Origin: an uncultured Acidobacteriia bacterium
Lineage (GTDB): Bacteria > Acidobacteriota > Terriglobia > Bryobacterales > Bryobacteraceae
Assembly (NCBI GenBank): GCA_903909435.1
Contig: CAIVVT010000228.1
Location: forward strand, 1 to 60,910
DNA: 60,910 nt
Direction of reading: 5' to 3'
Position numbers and translations under genes: made by a program. The stretch's first letter is position 1; each line of letters starts with the position of its first letter. Under the pieces are notes generated by a model that searched no databases, had not been told where the DNA came from, and worked only from the letters and a program-made list of their open reading frames with translations. Below are positions 15,724 to 24,754 of this stretch, one piece after another.

Positions 15724-16791
15724 TCATCGCCCCCCGCCCCGACCCATGCGGGCCTTCAGGCGACGGGTCAGCAGATCTTTGATCTCGTCGGTCAGTTCGC
15801 GTGCCGCCTGGCGGTCCACGTGCTTGCCGAAACGAATGGCGATCCGGTCGTTCTTGAGCGCGTAGGCAAAAGCCGTCCGACCGTCGATCTTCACGGTCTC
15901 GGACTGGGAACTCGCGCGCTTGGCCTTCTTGCCGGCCCCGGCATCCATCAGCTGCCGCAGCACCACGTCCGGCTTCAGCGGTTCCTCGAGTTCGGCCAGT
16001 GCGCCGGCCGCCGCAAGGACGGCGGCCTCGTTGATCTTTAGCGCTCCGAGCAGCATTTCGGCCCAGCGCACGGCGATCACGGTCGGGTTGCCGAACGCCG
16101 CGAGCACCGGATCGGGGAGCCCCGCGACCTGCAGATACTTCGACACGGTCTGCTTCGCGAGCCCGGTCGCCTCCGCAATCGCGTTCTGATCCGGGAAGAC
16201 GCCTGCGTCCAGCCAGCTGCGAAACATCGCGCCGATCTCGTAGGCCGACAGGTCCTTACGCGCCGCGTTCTCTTGGTACATCTTGAGAACGTGGTCGCGC
16301 GCGTCGGCCGCGGTCGCGTCGAGGAGCGCGAGTACCGGCCAGCCGCCCTCGACCTCGGCGTCCAGCCCGAGTGCTGCCGCATGGCGCCGATGTCCGTAGA
16401 CGATCTCGTATTCGTAGCCGCTGTCCGGCAGGGCAGGGCGGACCCGGATGGGCTCCAGCTGGCCGCGATCGCGGATGGCTTTCGCGAGCTCCGCGAGGCC
16501 CGGATCGCTGGCCGCGAGACTGGTCGCATGCCGGTTCGCGAGCGCACTGGGCTGGATCCGCTTCGGGTCGATTCGGAGCACGACCAGGCCGCCCGAGCGC
16601 TCGGCCTCGAGCTCGCTGATCCGGCCCTGCAGACCGGAGTTGTGTTCGGAGGCCACGCGACCGACCCAGGTCCGCGTTCCGGGCTTTGGCGCAGACGGGG
16701 TAGGGGAGGAGGCCGCCGCCGCCGCAGGCCGCTTCAGAGCCTCCAGGACGGCCGCGTTCACCTTGGCGCCCCGATCCACCTTGGAGGTCAT
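15724..16791 (-). CDS. parB: ParB/Spo0J-family partition protein
   Basis: A 355-residue DNA-binding, clamp-type partition protein. The N-terminal ~60 residues are flexible. The ParB-N domain is at about 70-170 (IDPKRIQPSALANRH, DPGLAELAKAIRDRGQLEPI, EIVYGHRRHAAALGL, where GHRRHA matches the CTP-binding GERR/GHRR box). An HTH follows (QNAIAEATGLAKQTVSKYLQ) and then a KorB-like C-terminal region. The ATG overlaps the ParA stop by 4 bp. It probably binds the three 18-bp palindromes just beyond its stop. Confidence 0.92.
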   Translation of the reverse strand: MTSKVDRGAKVNAAVLEALKRPAAAAASSPTPSAPKPGTRTWVGRVASEHNSGLQGRISELEAERSGGLVVLRIDPKRIQPSALANRHATSLAASDPGLAELAKAIRDRGQLEPIRVRPALPDSGYEYEIVYGHRRHAAALGLDAEVEGGWPVLALLDATAADARDHVLKMYQENAARKDLSAYEIGAMFRSWLDAGVFPDQNAIAEATGLAKQTVSKYLQVAGLPDPVLAAFGNPTVIAVRWAEMLLGALKINEAAVLAAAGALAELEEPLKPDVVLRQLMDAGAGKKAKRASSQSETVKIDGRTAFAYALKNDRIAIRFGKHVDRQAARELTDEIKDLLTRRLKARMGRGGGR

Positions 16792-17999
16792 GCGACGGCC
16801 GCCTTGCGGCTCTTGGCGCCTTGGCGGCGGTTCAGGACGGTCAAGACCTGTTGCTCGACCTCGCCGCTGACCGCATTGGTCGCGTCCAGCGCCCGGCGGA
16901 ACGTCCGGCTGTCGCCCTTGTAGTCCTGCACCTCGTAGATGCTGAGCAGCTGCGGCCCGATGTTCTGCACGACGGTCGTCAGTAGCATGGGGGAGGGGAG
17001 GGTGTAGTCCCCGAAGATCCCGCGCACCCAGGCGGCGAGCTGCTGGTGCACCTGGTTGCCGTGCTGGTACTTCGCGATCAAGAGCGACAGGAACTCGTAG
17101 ATCTTCGGCGTGCCCTCGTTGGTCTCGATCGCGTCCAGCACCTCCTTCAGCAGCGAGAAGAAGTGCGTCGCGGACGCGAAATCCAGCATCGCCGGCGGCA
17201 CCGGAATCACGAGGCCGTCGGCCGCATAGATCGCGTTCGTCGTGACGAACGAGAGCGAGGGCGGGGTGTCGATGACGACGACGTCGTAGCGGTCGGCGAC
17301 GGTCGCGAGTCCCGCCTTGAGCGGCGACCAGAACGCGAACCCGTCTTCCGAGTTCTGCCGCTTCGAGAGCGCGAATTCCGCCCCGTACAGCGACAGGTTG
17401 GCAGCGAGCAAATCGAGGCCCGGCCAGTAGGTCGGTTGGATCGCGGTTTCGAGTGTCCCGGTCCAGGTGTCGGCGCCGATGTCCGGGCCGTAGAAGAACG
17501 GATTCGCGGTCTTTTCCTCGGGGACTTCGGTGTCTGGCAGCAGCCCGAACATGCCGGTCAGGCTCGCCTGCGCGTCGAGATCGACCGCGAGCGTCCGATA
17601 GCCCTTCAGCGCGAAATACTGCGCGAGATGGATCGTCGTCGAGGTCTTGCCGACGCCACCTTTGAAGTTCGCGATCGCAATGACGACCGGCTCTTTGATC
17701 GAATACTTCTGGCGGGGGAGGGTGCCGAGGCTCTCCTGGATCGCGTGGATCTCTTCGAGCGTGAACAGCCGCCGCTTGCCTTCGCGCTCGCCGGAGGGCA
17801 GGTTCATCTTCTCGATGCGGCCGCTGACGATCTTGGCCGTGACCCCGAGGATCTCGGCGACCTCGGTCAGCGTCCAGCGACGAAGCACCTTACGATGGTT
17901 GGGTTCGAGGGCGGCTTCGCGCGCGCGCTCGAGGACGAGCCCGGCCTTCTCGGACAGGTGGCTGATGGCTTCCGGATCTGCGCGCGGCGGGTCGATCAA
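16788..17999 (-). CDS. parA: ParA-family partition ATPase with N-terminal HTH
   Basis: A 403-residue ATPase for plasmid partition, coupled to parB by an ATGA overlap. The TTG start at 17999 follows a GAAGGA ribosome-binding site; a longer frame from 18038 also exists. The N-terminal ~110 residues include a MerR-like DNA-binding stretch (RWTLTEVAEILGVTAKIVSG and RRLFTLEEIHAIQESLGTLP), as in type Ia ParA proteins that repress their own operon. The deviant Walker A is ANFKGGVGKTSTTIHLAQY, Walker A' AVDLDAQASLTGMFG and Walker B VVVIDTPPSLSFV. Confidence 0.93.
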   Translation of the reverse strand: MIDPPRADPEAISHLSEKAGLVLERAREAALEPNHRKVLRRWTLTEVAEILGVTAKIVSGRIEKMNLPSGEREGKRRLFTLEEIHAIQESLGTLPRQKYSIKEPVVIAIANFKGGVGKTSTTIHLAQYFALKGYRTLAVDLDAQASLTGMFGLLPDTEVPEEKTANPFFYGPDIGADTWTGTLETAIQPTYWPGLDLLAANLSLYGAEFALSKRQNSEDGFAFWSPLKAGLATVADRYDVVVIDTPPSLSFVTTNAIYAADGLVIPVPPAMLDFASATHFFSLLKEVLDAIETNEGTPKIYEFLSLLIAKYQHGNQVHQQLAAWVRGIFGDYTLPSPMLLTTVVQNIGPQLLSIYEVQDYKGDSRTFRRALDATNAVSGEVEQQVLTVLNRRQGAKSRKAAVA

Positions 18000-18030
18000 C
18001 GGTGTTCCTTCAGGGCAAGTCGGGCGGTCT

Positions 18031-18144
18031 CTATACAATTCAAGGCGTTATACGAACGCATGAGTCCGATATTATGCCCGCTCGCCCTATCTTGCAACGG
18101 GCGACAACTAAAACGCTAGGCGCAATTTTGCCGATTTCGTATAG
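18031..18144. promoter_or_regulatory. parA operator/promoter region with TATACRAA repeats
   Basis: Related octamers occur three times between parA and the divergent antitoxin gene: CTATACAAT (18031-18039), TTATACGAA (18048-18056) and, inverted, TTCGTATAG (18136-18144). They suit half-sites for the HTH domain of ParA or of the antitoxin. The region to about 18258 is AT-rich and must hold two divergent promoters. Confidence 0.4.
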
Positions 18145-18258
18145 AAATGCAGACCTAGTGACTCGTTCGCACTCGTCGATTGAGAAATTTAGACGAGATT
18201 GACGAAATAAACGAACTCGACGACACTGCAAGCTCACGCAACCCCAACGGATCGCACC

Positions 18259-18939
18259 ATGAGCACCAAGTCCTCAGCCGTCGTGCGCGCGACGGCGCGC
18301 AAGCCCACGAAGCCCGGCGTGATGACATTCAAAGTGTCGATCGCGAAGAAGAAGATGCGTCTGGCGCCGGCTCGCAAGCAGCTGATGCAAGCACTGGTCA
18401 CGCACGCGGCGGAATTGCCGGAGCGCGAAATCTCGATCGTCCTGAAAAAGCTGCGCAGCGAAGGTCTTTGGAAGCTCGCGGAGAAGAACCCGCGCACGCC
18501 CAGCAGCGGGACGATGTCGAACGAGGCGGCACTCGAGCGCGCGTTCGCGCGCGCCGACATCGCGCAGGCGAATCTCGCCAAGCGTTCCGACATGCTAACC
18601 GGCGAACAGATCGCCACGAAATTGGGTCTCTCGCGCGCAACCGTTGACAATCGACGCGTCGCAGGCCGCATGCTCGCCGTGGATTTGGGGACGAAGCGCG
18701 GCGTCCGTTATCCGGACTGGCAGGCCGAGTGGCTCGCCGATGCCACGCGCCGGGCCGCATTTGAAAGCACCCTGCACGCGCTCGGCGAGGTGGGCGCCTC
18801 GTCCAAGTACCGCTTCTTCACGCAAGTCGCGCCAGCGCTTGGCGGTCGCACACCCGCGGAGGCACTCAACGCAGGTGATGCGCACGACGTGATCCAGGTT
18901 GCAAAGATCTGGGGTTCGGGCGAGCAGGGCGGTGCTTGA
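18259..18939 (+). CDS. Xre/MbcA/ParS-type antitoxin with toxin-binding domain
   Basis: A 226-residue protein upstream of a RES toxin. A basic N-terminus is followed by helical DNA-binding segments (MLTGEQIATKLGLSRATVDN at about 114-133) and a C-terminal DUF2384-like toxin-binding domain (WLADATRRAAFESTLHAL, APALGGRTPAEALNAGDAHD, VIQVAKIW; the G-x-x-P-x-x-A-L motif is characteristic). It is longer than usual antitoxins of this type (130-160 residues) because of its N-terminal extension. It would neutralise the toxin and repress the operon. Confidence 0.82.
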   Translation: MSTKSSAVVRATARKPTKPGVMTFKVSIAKKKMRLAPARKQLMQALVTHAAELPEREISIVLKKLRSEGLWKLAEKNPRTPSSGTMSNEAALERAFARADIAQANLAKRSDMLTGEQIATKLGLSRATVDNRRVAGRMLAVDLGTKRGVRYPDWQAEWLADATRRAAFESTLHALGEVGASSKYRFFTQVAPALGGRTPAEALNAGDAHDVIQVAKIWGSGEQGGA

Positions 18940-18988
18940 GCGCACGGTCGGCGTGCAGCCCCAGTCTGCTCACGCGATGATCAGCTGA

Positions 18989-19633
18989 ATGAGTGCAATT
19001 CCTCCGCCGCCGCCGAACCTGCATGTGCTGACGCTGCGTGAAGAGCAAGTGGACCCAGGCACGTTGTTACGGCTCGCCAGTCCTGCGAAATCTAGCCACT
19101 ACCAGTATCGGCGCAGCGCCTGGTATCGGTTCGACTCCCCCGACAAGTCGTTCGGTGTGCTGTATGCCGCCTTCGACTTGCGGACGGCGTTTGCGGAAGC
19201 GGTGCTCCGGGATGCGCCGCGGCGGCGCACCGTACTCGACATTCCGCTCCCGTGGAACGAGATTGCGGATCGACGCGTCATTACGCTCACGCAAGGCGCG
19301 GCGAAGCGGCCCCTTCGGCTTGCTGCTTTGTATGGGCCTGGGCTCGCCGCGGCTGGGATCGACAACCGGATTTCGACGGTCGACGACTATCAGCAGACTC
19401 GGCTGTGGGCCAAGGCGCTACATGGGCATCCGCAGCAGGTCGACGGACTCATATATATGAGTCGCTTTCTCGGCGATCGCCAGTCCGTCGTCCTGTTCAA
19501 CCGCGCACGATCCGTGGCGAAGGTCGCCGCGGTGATGCCCCTCACCGCGCATCCAGACTTTGCTGCGGTGCTCGAGGATTTCAGCATTACGATCGAGCAG
19601 CCGGTCGGGGGTCGAAGGCTCGTGAAGCGCTAG
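18989..19633 (+). CDS. RES-domain toxin (NAD+ phosphorylase family)
   Basis: A 214-residue protein with the RES fold pattern: SHYQYRRSAWYRFDSP and FGVLYAAFDLRTAFAEAV, whose R, Y and E residues are those of the RES active site. DGLIYMSRFLGDRQSVVLFN follows, the S being the other signature residue. RES toxins degrade NAD+. It lies 49 bp downstream of the antitoxin gene, the standard antitoxin-first order. Together they form a plasmid-stabilising or phage-responsive module. Confidence 0.88.
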   Translation: MSAIPPPPPNLHVLTLREEQVDPGTLLRLASPAKSSHYQYRRSAWYRFDSPDKSFGVLYAAFDLRTAFAEAVLRDAPRRRTVLDIPLPWNEIADRRVITLTQGAAKRPLRLAALYGPGLAAAGIDNRISTVDDYQQTRLWAKALHGHPQQVDGLIYMSRFLGDRQSVVLFNRARSVAKVAAVMPLTAHPDFAAVLEDFSITIEQPVGGRRLVKR

Positions 19634-19885
19634 GGCGGTAACGTGGGCGCCAGACGTCCCGTGGGACCAAGGAAGATTTTCCGGCGGTGCCTGAAGCGGC
19701 GAATGAATCATGGTGACGTCAGTGATTGCGTGCTTTCTTCGGAATTAGCGTCTGAGAGTACCCATGGCCGTTCCCGACTTCACCTCACTCACGCGAAACG
19801 GGCTGCGGGAGTTTGCTGACAGGCTCACTTTTGCCGCGAGACGCGTCAGACTTCTCCACTACGGACGCGTGAGTAGGGACTCTTC
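19634..19885. other. intergenic leader of the DISARM locus
   Basis: No gene recognised. It must contain the promoter for the methyltransferase-Vsr-DISARM operon; no clear -35/-10 pair stood out. Confidence 0.4.
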
Positions 19886-21016
19886 ATGAAAGTAGCTGGG
19901 CTGTTCGCTGGTGTCGGGGGCATTGAGCTCGGTCTGGAGCAGGCTGGCCTTACGACGTCGCTACTTTGCGAGATCGACGACCGTGCTCGAGCGGTTCTGG
20001 AGCATCGTTTCGCTGGAGTGCGAATAGAGCCCGACGTCAGGGCCATCACACGTCTGCCACGTGGAATCGACTTGCTCACGGCAGGATTCCCATGTCAGGA
20101 CCTGTCACAGGCTGGCAACACGCGCGGGATATTCGGACGACGTTCGGGCCTGATCCGGGCGGTCTTTCAGCTCATCACTGCCAGCCGGCCGCCTTGGATC
20201 CTACTCGAGAACGTGCCATTCCTGCTTCGGCTCGATCGAGGTCGAGGCATCGCCTACGTGACGCGAAAACTCGAACGGCTTGGATACCGCTGGGCTTATC
20301 GCATCGTAAACACTCAGGCGTTCGGGATACCACACAGACGGGAGAGGGTCTTTCTCCTTGCTTCCCGAACCAGCGACCCCGCGAGCCTCCTCCTGACCCA
20401 AGACAGCCTCGCACCTGACGCGCACGCCGGACCCGATGTCGCTCACGGGTTCTATTGGACCGAAGGGACCCGCGGATTGGGTTGGGCCGTCGACTCAGTC
20501 CCGACGATCAAGGGCGGATCGGGAATTGGTATCCCGTCGCCACCTGCGATCTGGTTCCCCGATGGTCGATTCGTGACCCCAGATATTCGTGACGCCGAAC
20601 GCCTTCAAGGGTTCCCCGCCAACTGGACTCGACCTGCGGAGGCTGCAGGCAGACCGGCGCATCGCTGGACACTGGTTGGAAACGCCGTGTCCGTGCCAGT
20701 CGCTCGCTGGATCGGGCGTCGGCTCCTCGGCGGCACGGAGACAAAGCCGGTACTGCGAACCGTGGAGCTATCCAGGACCGCGCCGTGGCCGCGTGCAGCG
20801 TTCGGTGGTCCAGGTACCCGACGTCATGCGGTCGAGATAGGCGCCTTCCCTGTTTCGCGGGCGAGGCGGCACCTCCACGAATTCCTCAGGTTCGATCCGC
20901 CACCGCTATCACATCGGGCAGCGGATGGGTTCCAACGACGACTCCTGCGGAGTTCGCTGTCGCGGCGCACGGAATTCGAAGATGCGTTAGCCGAATACGT
21001 AAGCCAGAGGGCTTGA
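19886..21016 (+). CDS. DNA (cytosine-5) methyltransferase at the head of DISARM (drmMII-like)
   Basis: A 376-residue C5-cytosine methyltransferase with the ordered motifs: I KVAGLFAGVGGIELGLEQAG, IV LLTAGFPCQDLSQAG (catalytic Cys in PCQ), VI ILLENVPFLL, VIII NTQAFGIPHRRERVFLLAS and X WTLVGNAVSVPVARWIG. About 100 residues follow motif X, a C-terminal extension of unknown role. The Vsr gene starts 4 bp downstream and the whole block continues into drmD. In class 2 DISARM a 5mC methyltransferase (DrmMII) marks self DNA; here it sits in a class 1-type locus. Confidence 0.92.
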   Translation: MKVAGLFAGVGGIELGLEQAGLTTSLLCEIDDRARAVLEHRFAGVRIEPDVRAITRLPRGIDLLTAGFPCQDLSQAGNTRGIFGRRSGLIRAVFQLITASRPPWILLENVPFLLRLDRGRGIAYVTRKLERLGYRWAYRIVNTQAFGIPHRRERVFLLASRTSDPASLLLTQDSLAPDAHAGPDVAHGFYWTEGTRGLGWAVDSVPTIKGGSGIGIPSPPAIWFPDGRFVTPDIRDAERLQGFPANWTRPAEAAGRPAHRWTLVGNAVSVPVARWIGRRLLGGTETKPVLRTVELSRTAPWPRAAFGGPGTRRHAVEIGAFPVSRARRHLHEFLRFDPPPLSHRAADGFQRRLLRSSLSRRTEFEDALAEYVSQRA

Positions 21017-21020
21017 TTGG

Positions 21021-21527
21021 ATGAAGGCTCGAGGAGATCTCCGAGCTTTAGACCCAACGAGGGTTCCGCCCGGGAAACTCCTGCGTGCGCCGGCGTCGTC
21101 CGAGATGGCCCGTAAGCGTATGCAGTCGACGCCGCGGCGCGACACTCGGGCCGAGTTGCGGATCCGAAGACTGTTGCACGCGATGGGGCTTCGATACTCG
21201 GTCGACGCAGCTCCACTCCCGGAGTCGCCGCGCCGCGCGGATGTCGTCTTTCGTCGCGCCAGAGTCGCCGTTTTCGTGGATGGTTGCTTCTGGCACGGCT
21301 GCCCGGAGCATGGCACTTGGCCAAGGGCGAACGAGCAGTTCTGGCGCGAGAAGATCCTCGCCAATAAGGCCAGGGATTCGGACACGGACGCACGACTCGA
21401 GGCCCAGGAATGGGCAGTAATACGCGTTTGGGAGCATGCTGATCCGGTCAAGGTCGCCCGAACGGTCGCAAGGCGAGTTCGTATGCGACTGATTTCGAGG
21501 GCCACGGCGGAGCTTCGACCAAGATGA
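21021..21527 (+). CDS. vsr: very short patch repair endonuclease Vsr
   Basis: A T:G mismatch endonuclease that repairs deaminated 5-methylcytosine. The 168-residue frame may start at 21021 or at MARKRMQSTPRRDTRAELRI (21105). The Vsr core is clear: TPRRDTRAELRIRRLLHAMG, PESPRRADVVFRRARVAVFV and DGCFWHGCPEHGTWPRANEQ (FVDGCFWHGCPxH is diagnostic), then IRVWEHAD. It lies between the C5 methyltransferase and drmD and overlaps drmD by 4 bp, so it is translated with the defence genes. Confidence 0.93.
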   Translation: MKARGDLRALDPTRVPPGKLLRAPASSEMARKRMQSTPRRDTRAELRIRRLLHAMGLRYSVDAAPLPESPRRADVVFRRARVAVFVDGCFWHGCPEHGTWPRANEQFWREKILANKARDSDTDARLEAQEWAVIRVWEHADPVKVARTVARRVRMRLISRATAELRPR

Positions 21528-24500
21528 GCGTGTCCGGCCAAACTAGCGCTTTCCCACCGCCTTTCGGGAGAGCGTTGCCCGAGGTCGGCCAAATGGTCGA
21601 AGTGCGGCGGCGGCAGTGGATCGTCGGGGACGTCCATACTTCGAGCCTCGCCGCGCGGGCTTCAGCCCTGGAAGTTCGGGATGAACAAGGCGTCTATGAG
21701 ACACAGCGACCGAGGAGCGTTTCTGCCGGCCAATCCCTCCTGACGTTGACTTCGATCGACGAGGACGCATTGGGTGAAGAGATCCAAGTGATCTGGGAGT
21801 TGGAACCCGGCGCTCGGATCCTCGAGAAGGCAGGTCTGCCAAACGTCGGCGAATTCGACGAACCCGGTCGCGTCGACGCCTTCCTCGATGCCGTGCGATG
21901 GGGCGCCGCGACCAATGCGGACATCCAAGCCCTACAGGCTCCGTTTCGGAGTGGCATCTCGATCGAGGACTACCAACTCGATCCGCTCGTGCGTGGCTTG
22001 CAGATGCCTCGCGTCAACCTGTTGATCGCCGATGACGTCGGTCTCGGCAAGACCATCGAGGCGGGACTCGTGGCTCAGGAGCTTCTCCTCCGCCACAGGG
22101 CGAGGACCATCCTCGTCGTGTGCCCGGCATCACTGCAACTGAAGTGGCAGGCGGAGATGCAGGAGAAGTTCGGCCTCGAATTCCGAATCGTCGATACCAC
22201 CTACCTGAAGGAACTGCGGCGAAGCCGCGGTATCCAAGCGAATCCCTGGTCGTCGTTCCCGCGCCTGATCACCTCGATGGATTGGCTGAAGGCAGAGATA
22301 CCGCTGCGATTCATGCGCGACGCCCTTCCGCCGACGCCATCCTATCCGCGCACGTTCGATCTCCTGATCGTCGACGAGGCGCACAACGTGGCGCCTTCGG
22401 GCAGCGGCAATTACGCTCTCGATAGCTTGCGCACCCAGGCCATTCGAGTGATCGCACCGCACTTCGAGCACCGGTTGTTCCTGACGGCCACCCCTCACAA
22501 CGGCTTCCAAGAGTCGTTCACGTCGCTGCTGGAGCTCCTCGACGACCAGCGTTTCGCCCGTGGCGTCCAGCCGGACCAGGAGCGCCTGGCCCGAGTGATG
22601 GTGCGGCGCCTGAAGTCTGATATCACTGACGCGAACGGCGCTCGGGTCTTCCCGGACCGGAAGCTAGAGGCGTTGGAGGTGGATTACACCGATGTTGAGC
22701 GCGACATCCACGCTTCACTCGTCGAGTACACACAGCTTCGCCAAGCCGCTAACCGCGAGGAGGGTGGCAATCACGCGACGGAGTTCGTCCTCAAGCTGCT
22801 CAAGAAGCGCCTGTTCTCGTCACCCGCGGCCTTCGCCGGTACCCTGGACGAACACCGCAAGACCCTTGCGGGCAGGAATCGACCGGCCGCCGGGAGTCCG
22901 CTCGATCAACGAATCCTTCGTCGCCTGATCCAACAGACCGAGGAGGAGTACGCCGACGATCAGCGTTACGAAGAAGCGCAGGAGGAGGCGATCGGCGCTG
23001 CGAGCGCTGTCCTGACGAGATTGTCCTCTCGCGAGCACGAACTGTTGGAGAAGATGGCGCACTGGGCGGAACGAGCCAAAGCACGACCCGATTCGAAGGC
23101 GAAGGCCATCCTGGGATGGCTTAAGCAGCACATCAAGCCGGCTGGCGGTTGGTCCAACGAGCGTGTGATCGTCTTCACCGAGTATCGTGCCACGCAGAAG
23201 TGGCTCGTCGACCTGCTCGCTGCGGAGGGGTTTGGCGGCAACGATAGGCTCATGATGATCTATGGCGGTATGGATAAGGAGAAGCGCGAAGCCGTCAAGG
23301 CAGCCTTTCAAGCCGATCCGAGCGTCTCCCCGGTTCGCATCCTGGTCGCCACCGATGCCGCCTCGGAGGGCATCGATCTACAGAACCACTGCCGATATAT
23401 GATCCACGCGGAGATCCCCTGGAACCCCAATGTCCTCGAACAGCGCAACGGTCGCATCGACCGACATGGGCAGAAGGCTAAGGCAGTCCTGATCTGGCAT
23501 CCAGTTGGTGCGGGCTACCGCCGAGAGCAATTGGGATCGAATGTCTCCGCGGGAAGTCTCGAAGGTGATCTCGAGTTCCTGATGGTCGCAGCGAGAAAGA
23601 TCGAGGCGATCCGCACCGATCTTGGCAAGGTTGGCTCGGTCATCGCTTCACAGGTCGAACAGGCGATGCTCGGCAAGCGCAAGCAACTCGATACGAGTAG
23701 GGCGGAGCGCGATGCGCAAACTACGGCCCGTCAACTGCCAATCGAGCGCAAGCTGCGCGAGCGAATCGCGCGCTTGCATGATCAATTGGTCGAGACCCGC
23801 GAGGTATTCCACCTAAACCCGACCAACGTCCTTGCCGCCGTGCACGTGGCATTGGAGCTCGGCCGCCTACCTGCGCTCGACCCCATCGACTACCCAGGCG
23901 CGGCGAGGGGTACCGTATTTCGGATGCCGGCTTTCCAGGGGACTTGGGCGCGGTGCACGGAGGGTCTAGCGCATCCACACACCGGCGTTCGACGTCCGAT
24001 CACGTTCGACCACGAAGTGGCGAAAGGGCGGGATGACCTCGTCCTCGTTCATCTCGAGCACCGGCTGGTGCGGATGAGTTTGCGCTTACTGCGCGCCGAG
24101 GTCTGGGCACCGGACGACGTCAAGCGAATGCACCGCGTGACCGCGCGTGTGGCGCCGGACGCGGTCGTGAAGATGCCGGCCGTCATCGTGATGTCGCGCC
24201 TCGTCGTGACTGGCGGCAACTCGGTGCGGTTACATGAAGAGCTAACCGCCGCGGGCGGGACCCTGCACGACGGACGGTTCACCCGGTTCAACGTGACGCA
24301 GACGGAAGCCACCCTGTCCGCGTCAAGGCCGATGCTGCCGGGAACCAAAGTCCTTTCCATGTTGAAGACGGCCTGGCCAAAGATCGAGGCTGGTGCGCTC
24401 GCTGCGGCGGAGGCGCGGTCGAACGATCGAATGAAGCACTTGCAGAGCACGCTGGAACGTCGCCGCACGCAGGAGATGGAGGACATCACCAAGGTGCTCG

Positions 24501-24754
24501 ACGAGCTCGCACGTTCAATACGACTGCGGCTAGGTGAGGCCGATCCTGCACAATTGTCCTTCTGGACGACGGAGGAACAGGAGCAGCTTCGCCGCAATGG
24601 CGACAGCCTGCGAACCCGGCTCGCAGCGATACCGGAGGAGGTCGATAAGGAACGTGCCCTGATCGTTGGGCGATACGCGGATCCTTCTGCACGTACCTTC
24701 CCCGTGGCCGTCGTATTCGTGGTCCCCGAGTCCATGGCCCGGGGGTATTCATGA
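21524..24754 (+). CDS. drmD: DISARM DrmD, SNF2-like helicase
   Basis: A 1076-residue SNF2/RapA-like ATPase, the marker of class 1 DISARM. RecA1 has DDVGLGKTIEAGLVAQELLL (Walker A), LIVDEAHNVAPSG (DEAH box) and FLTATPHNGFQESF. RecA2 has VIVFTEYRATQKWLVDLL, ATDAASEGIDLQNHCRYMIH and LEQRNGRIDRHGQ (motifs V-VI). The last 400 residues are charged and partly coiled. The start is fixed by the ATGA overlap with vsr, and the stop overlaps drmMI by 4 bp. Confidence 0.93.
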   Translation: MSVSGQTSAFPPPFGRALPEVGQMVEVRRRQWIVGDVHTSSLAARASALEVRDEQGVYETQRPRSVSAGQSLLTLTSIDEDALGEEIQVIWELEPGARILEKAGLPNVGEFDEPGRVDAFLDAVRWGAATNADIQALQAPFRSGISIEDYQLDPLVRGLQMPRVNLLIADDVGLGKTIEAGLVAQELLLRHRARTILVVCPASLQLKWQAEMQEKFGLEFRIVDTTYLKELRRSRGIQANPWSSFPRLITSMDWLKAEIPLRFMRDALPPTPSYPRTFDLLIVDEAHNVAPSGSGNYALDSLRTQAIRVIAPHFEHRLFLTATPHNGFQESFTSLLELLDDQRFARGVQPDQERLARVMVRRLKSDITDANGARVFPDRKLEALEVDYTDVERDIHASLVEYTQLRQAANREEGGNHATEFVLKLLKKRLFSSPAAFAGTLDEHRKTLAGRNRPAAGSPLDQRILRRLIQQTEEEYADDQRYEEAQEEAIGAASAVLTRLSSREHELLEKMAHWAERAKARPDSKAKAILGWLKQHIKPAGGWSNERVIVFTEYRATQKWLVDLLAAEGFGGNDRLMMIYGGMDKEKREAVKAAFQADPSVSPVRILVATDAASEGIDLQNHCRYMIHAEIPWNPNVLEQRNGRIDRHGQKAKAVLIWHPVGAGYRREQLGSNVSAGSLEGDLEFLMVAARKIEAIRTDLGKVGSVIASQVEQAMLGKRKQLDTSRAERDAQTTARQLPIERKLRERIARLHDQLVETREVFHLNPTNVLAAVHVALELGRLPALDPIDYPGAARGTVFRMPAFQGTWARCTEGLAHPHTGVRRPITFDHEVAKGRDDLVLVHLEHRLVRMSLRLLRAEVWAPDDVKRMHRVTARVAPDAVVKMPAVIVMSRLVVTGGNSVRLHEELTAAGGTLHDGRFTRFNVTQTEATLSASRPMLPGTKVLSMLKTAWPKIEAGALAAAEARSNDRMKHLQSTLERRRTQEMEDITKVLDELARSIRLRLGEADPAQLSFWTTEEQEQLRRNGDSLRTRLAAIPEEVDKERALIVGRYADPSARTFPVAVVFVVPESMARGYS

